64,000 bases of DNA from Diogma glabrata (lineage: Eukaryota > Arthropoda > Insecta > Diptera > Cylindrotomidae): positions 222,071,517-222,135,516 of the forward strand of contig OY856188.1 in NCBI GenBank assembly GCA_963693315.1, given 5' to 3'. The position numbers and the translations under genes were made by a program. The notes under the pieces are model-generated. The model was not told the DNA's origin. It saw only the letters and a program-made list of their open reading frames with translations, and made no database searches. Below are positions 60,116-64,000 of this stretch, piece by piece (positions within the stretch are counted from its first letter, which is position 1; each line of letters starts with the position of its first letter).

Positions 60116-61338
60116 TTAAAAAGAAATAAGAAATATATAGGTCAAAGGCTATAATTGTTTAATATAATATTTTTATTTCAAGATTTATAAAACTTTTAAT
60201 TTTGATTTAGATTTTTGAGTAAAATTTCTTTAGGCATGCAAGCAACTTAAATCTTTTTTGAACGGAAGTAACAGCTGTGTTTTATTTGCCCAACCGGAAT
60301 TCGTATTGAACTGTCAAAAACAGATTTCAAATTAAAAATGAACCAAAGAATTGGATTTGTACACATATAGAATATATTCCTTAAATTTCAAACTTTAAAC
60401 GTCAAAATTTGTGCACGTAAAATCATCAAAATTTGCTGATTTCCATTGCAAATTTGGTTATTTTAAATGCAATTAAAAGTGTTTTAAAAGTAAATTTTTG
60501 AAAACAATAATTAATTAAATTGCTATTTGTGTTGTGCTCTTAAGTTTTTAATGCATTAGGGATACTGAAATAATTAATATAGCATTAAAATATGGAAATT
60601 AAATCAACCTTCATTTCTTCAGAAATTTTATATAATATTGTCTATGAAATTTTTTTATTATAATTTTACACTTTATTATTGTTATTTTACACTAAACTAA
60701 AATATTTGATATTGCTAGTATAAACCAAAATAAAATTATGGAAATTAAATGATACCGCATTCACAGCGACATAGCAAATTAGTAGATGTAATTTAAATCT
60801 TTGCTGTAAACACTTTTTATTTTAAAAAATGCCGTTTTTCAAAAGTTTATTTTTAAATAAAACTATTTGTGTTGATTAAATTTGTTTTGTTAAGTATAAA
60901 AACAAGTGGTTGTAATCTTTGCACTTTGACTACTGTGGCTGGTAAAAAGATTTAATAAAAATATTAAATATAAAATAAATATGTCATATTGCAATTTAGA
61001 GTAGCATTTCTTGATAACTTAATTTATAACATGTGTAATAAAAAGCAATATTTACATAATGTATTACAAAGTCAATTCAATTATTATCAAATTGAAATAT
61101 GAAATTAGAGGTTTATGAAAAATTTGCTAAATTTATTGAAAAACTGCATCAATTGTTGTACCAAATCTTATTTTTAAATTAGGTGGACATGTATTCATCG
61201 TGAAATATAATTTGTAATACGTTGTAAGACTTTGTAAAACATGTAAATATGGCTTTTTATTACACTTTGTTGTAAATTATATTATCAAGAATATTAGAAA
61301 CTCTAAATTTCAATATGACCTATCTATTTTATTTTATA
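60116..61338. other. AT-rich interval, nothing identified
   Basis: No frame or repeat supported. Confidence 0.5.
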
Positions 61339-62230
61339 CTAGCAGGACCCGGCGTGCTTTTCTACGCTTATAAATAAAGTTTTTGCGCAGACATTTTGTT
61401 GACGTAGGAGCAATGATTTCAAGAAGTGGTAATGAGAAATGATAGCTTAATTTTTAATTTTTCAATTTTTTTTTTTAATTTTAAAAATTAGCGATCAAAT
61501 AAGTTTTCAAGTAAGCAATAAAAAATTTAAATGACTTGTTGATTTAGAAGAGGTGTGTCATCTCTATATAAAAAATTAAACGGAACAAAAATTTACAAAT
61601 GTTCACAGTGCTCATGCATTTTATTTGTTCCCGACACGAAACACACAAAAACTGTTCTAAAGAAGTTTTTCTGAGAGAATATGAAAAATGCTTTCAAATT
61701 GCAAAGTTCAAGTGAATTACAATACTTACTTTGATCTTAATCACTCACAAAATCTCACAACATTTTATTTTTACACCCAATAGTATAAAGTTATGTTTAT
61801 TTAACATTATATCTGTCGCATATAGTCGCTATCTCATAAGAAAGAAAATTCGAAATTTACATTGCGTCATTTTTATTGCAACTTATTTATTTTAATATGA
61901 AAATTCAAAATGTTGTTTTAATTCTATTTATTTATTCGAGTACTTCCAACGAGTTGCACTGGAAACTAAACGTTCGAATTCAAACGCTATATCTGTTGGG
62001 ATCGTGGCAACACTACATCTTCCCCTTCGAATTTTCCATTTAAAATTGTAACTTCAATGACATTGTTCATCATCTTTTTCACCGAAAATTTCAAAAAAAA
62101 TTGTGCAATTTCAAAATATTTGACATATTTGGAATTACTATATGTGTCACAACAACACATAAAAACCTTTTAAGACCTAGGTTACAGAACATCATGCTTT
62201 TTAAGACGTTGATGGACGAAAGTTTCTTTA
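61339..62230 (-). mobile_element. Helitron 3' portion, inverted copy with helicase remnant
   Basis: The CTAG 3' end is at 61342-61339 on the minus strand, preceded by the CACGCCGGGTCCTG block. Going upstream, GATCAAATAAGTTTTCAAG (61493) is shared with the palindromes at 5886 and 62980. At 61950-62220 the reverse complement matches 1-260 of the window (TTCGAATTCAAACG, CATCATGCTTTTTAAGACG). The 'TINKAQGQ' to 'GKPSD' part present at 265-460 is deleted here. The upstream limit beyond 62230 is unknown. Confidence 0.8.
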
Positions 62231-62979
62231 TTTTTCGGATTTTTATATTCGTTTTACAAATTGGAAAACTAACTAATAAATCCTTTCAGTTAATAATGTA
62301 CGACATAGGGCAATATTTCATGACAGGATGGAGGAAATAAAACAAAATGCTTTTTTTTTCAAATTTGCAGGAACAAAGCTTAAATTGGGCTACTAATTAT
62401 CCTAGTGCTAGAAGCATATACCAATATCATGTAACGCAATGTTTTTCTCAATCCAGCATATTTAACACACATTGTAATTCCTTTAGTACCCAAAACACAT
62501 TTTATTTAAAAAAAATTGCGTGCCATCGTCAAAGAATATTCCATAACTAAGACTAAATGTCCTATCGTTGATTGAAAAAAGTTCATTCGCCAGCACCCCT
62601 AAAATATCACTTATCCACTTATATCAGTGACATCTCCTGCCATTGCTATTTAAGCGATGCTTCTTTGTATAGTATTTGTGCGACTCCCATTTCGTAATTT
62701 TGAGCTTTAAATCGATAAAATCGATGTTATCAACTATCCTCACTTAGTTTTAGAAACATGTATTACATACGATTGCTAACCGTTAAATCCCAATATATTT
62801 AATTTTGATATACAAATGTTATTGTTAGTCAGATTATACTTTCATTTTTCAATTTCATAAAATTATGTTCAACGTAAAAAACATTTATCAAAGCAAGCCA
62901 AGTTTATAAAACGATATTTAAATAAAAGCCCAATAAAAATAATTATCAACATTTAGGCCAAACCCCTTAAGTTAATTAT
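62231..62979. other. non-coding interval, possibly more Helitron
   Basis: A plus-strand frame (62347-62550) follows an acceptor-like TTTTCAAATTTGCAG; the product is not recognised. Could be the interior of the inverted Helitron. Confidence 0.35.
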
Positions 62980-63351
62980 AGAAGCAATGATTTAAAAAAG
63001 TGGTTATGAGAAATGCTAGCATTTAATTTTTAATTTTCTTTTTAAATATATGAATGAAAAATAATCAGAACTCTAGTTGATCAGTTCGGATATATGACAA
63101 ATTAGCGATCAAATAAGTTAGAGATCAAATAAGCTTACTTGAAAACTTAATTGATCGCTAATTTTTCATATATCCGAACTGATCAGCTAGAGTTCTGATT
63201 ATTTTTCATTCATATATTTAAAAAGAAAAATTAAAAATTATATGCTAGCATATCTCATTACCACTTTTTAAAATCATTGCTTCTACGTCAATAAAATGTC
63301 TACGCAAAAACTTTATTTATAAGTGTAGCGAAGCACGCCGGGCCCTCCTAG
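62980..63351 (+). mobile_element. non-autonomous Helitron with giant hairpin
   Basis: Inverted arms of about 145 bases (62980-63126 against about 63138-63283; outer words AGAAGCAATGATTT and AAATCATTGCTTCT). Then the common 3' block TGTCTACGCAAAAAC and AAGCACGCCGGGCCCTCCTAG, ending at CTAG|T (63351/63352). No coding capacity. Confidence 0.85.
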
Positions 63352-63352
63352 T

Positions 63353-64000
63353 ATATATTAAAAATTCTAACAATCAAATTTACGATCTCAAACTATTATA
63401 CCAAACACACACATTACAAAATTGTCGCTGAAAAAAAATACAACAATCAATAATCAATTTTTTATCCTCTTTCATTCACAAACATTATATATTAAAAATT
63501 CTAACAATCAAATTTACGATCTCAAACTATCATACCAAACACACACATTACAAAATTGTCGCTGAAAAAAAAATGCAACAATCAATAATCAATTTTTTAT
63601 CCTCTTTCATTCACAAACATTATATATTAAAAATTCTAACAATCAAATTTACGATCTCAAACTATCATACCAAACACACACATTACAAAATTGTCGCTGA
63701 AAAAAAATACAACAATCAATAATCAATTTTTTATCCTCTTTCATTCACAAACATTATATATTAAAAATTCTAACAATCAAATTTACGATCTCAAACTATC
63801 ATACCAAACACACACATTACAAAATTGTCGCTGAAAAAAAATACAACAATCAATAATCAATTTTTTATCCTCTTTCATTCACAAACATTATATATTAAAA
63901 TTCTAACAATCAAATCTACGATCTCAAACTATCATACCAAACACACACATTACAAAATTGTCGCTGAAAAAAAAATACAACAATCAATAATCAATTTTTT
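63353..64000 (+). repeat. 134-bp minisatellite
   Basis: ATTAAAAATTCTAACAATC starts units at 63357, 63491, 63626, 63760 and 63894 (spacing 134-135). The fifth unit is cut by the window edge. Very low divergence between units. One unit is also present at about 6165-6300 beside the related palindrome. Confidence 0.97.

Noticed and set aside
63353..64000. Regular repeats that could suggest a CRISPR array
   Set aside because: Head-to-tail 134-bp units with no unique spacers, eukaryotic context; it is a minisatellite.

Overview
The window is AT-rich, intron-poor-looking eukaryotic DNA made almost entirely of transposable elements and their debris. Helitrons, jockey- and RTE-like LINEs, a CsRn1-type Ty3/Gypsy element, Harbinger and hAT remnants, TA-flanked MITEs and the insect-wide AGGGTTCCGTA-type repeat all suggest an arthropod, most likely an insect. 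The species cannot be named from the sequence. I see no intact host gene, tRNA, rRNA, CRISPR array or bacterial feature. Two 200-base N runs (6418-6617, 55783-55982) are assembly gaps.

Layout. 1-813: 3' part of a Helitron with a decayed Rep/helicase C-terminus, then a TA microsatellite. 0.9-6.3 kb: two oppositely oriented RTE-type LINE remnants between pogo-like inverted ends, then a Helitron-derived palindrome. 6.7-7.5 kb: a foldback copy and a small TIR MITE. 8.2-11.4 kb: the best-preserved protein element, a jockey-like LINE whose ORF2 is broken only by two frameshifts. 11.4-12.9 kb: first copy of a composite repeat with a satellite core. 14.2-22.2 kb: a nested stack in which a Harbinger transposase fragment, cut by a 272-bp MITE, abuts a Gypsy element that is cut by a 1338-bp TA-flanked element. 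22.6-26 kb: hairpin elements and a 1.56-kb foldback. 26-33 kb: AT-rich sequence with small MITEs. 33.3-34.2 kb: an 8-bp satellite. 36.6-41.6 kb: a repeat split by a 4.2-kb insertion carrying a LINE 3' end. 42.3-46.7 kb and 51.7-54.6 kb: two more composite-repeat copies, the first with a 1266-bp foldback inside it. 47.8-48.6 kb: the unbroken inverted copy of the split repeat. 54.7-58.6 kb: TIR elements, a 1-kb TA tract and a deleted hAT element. 61.3-64 kb: an inverted Helitron remnant, a palindromic non-autonomous Helitron and a 134-bp minisatellite.

No gene network is encoded. Relationships are by insertion: several elements sit inside others with the empty site recoverable from reading frame or from a paralogous copy, giving a relative order of events. 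The most unusual items are the composite repeat family with a conserved head and tail around expandable satellite cores, the 1338-bp TA-flanked element with a gene-like, splice-site-bearing interior, and the snap-back hairpins with GC-rich apical loops.
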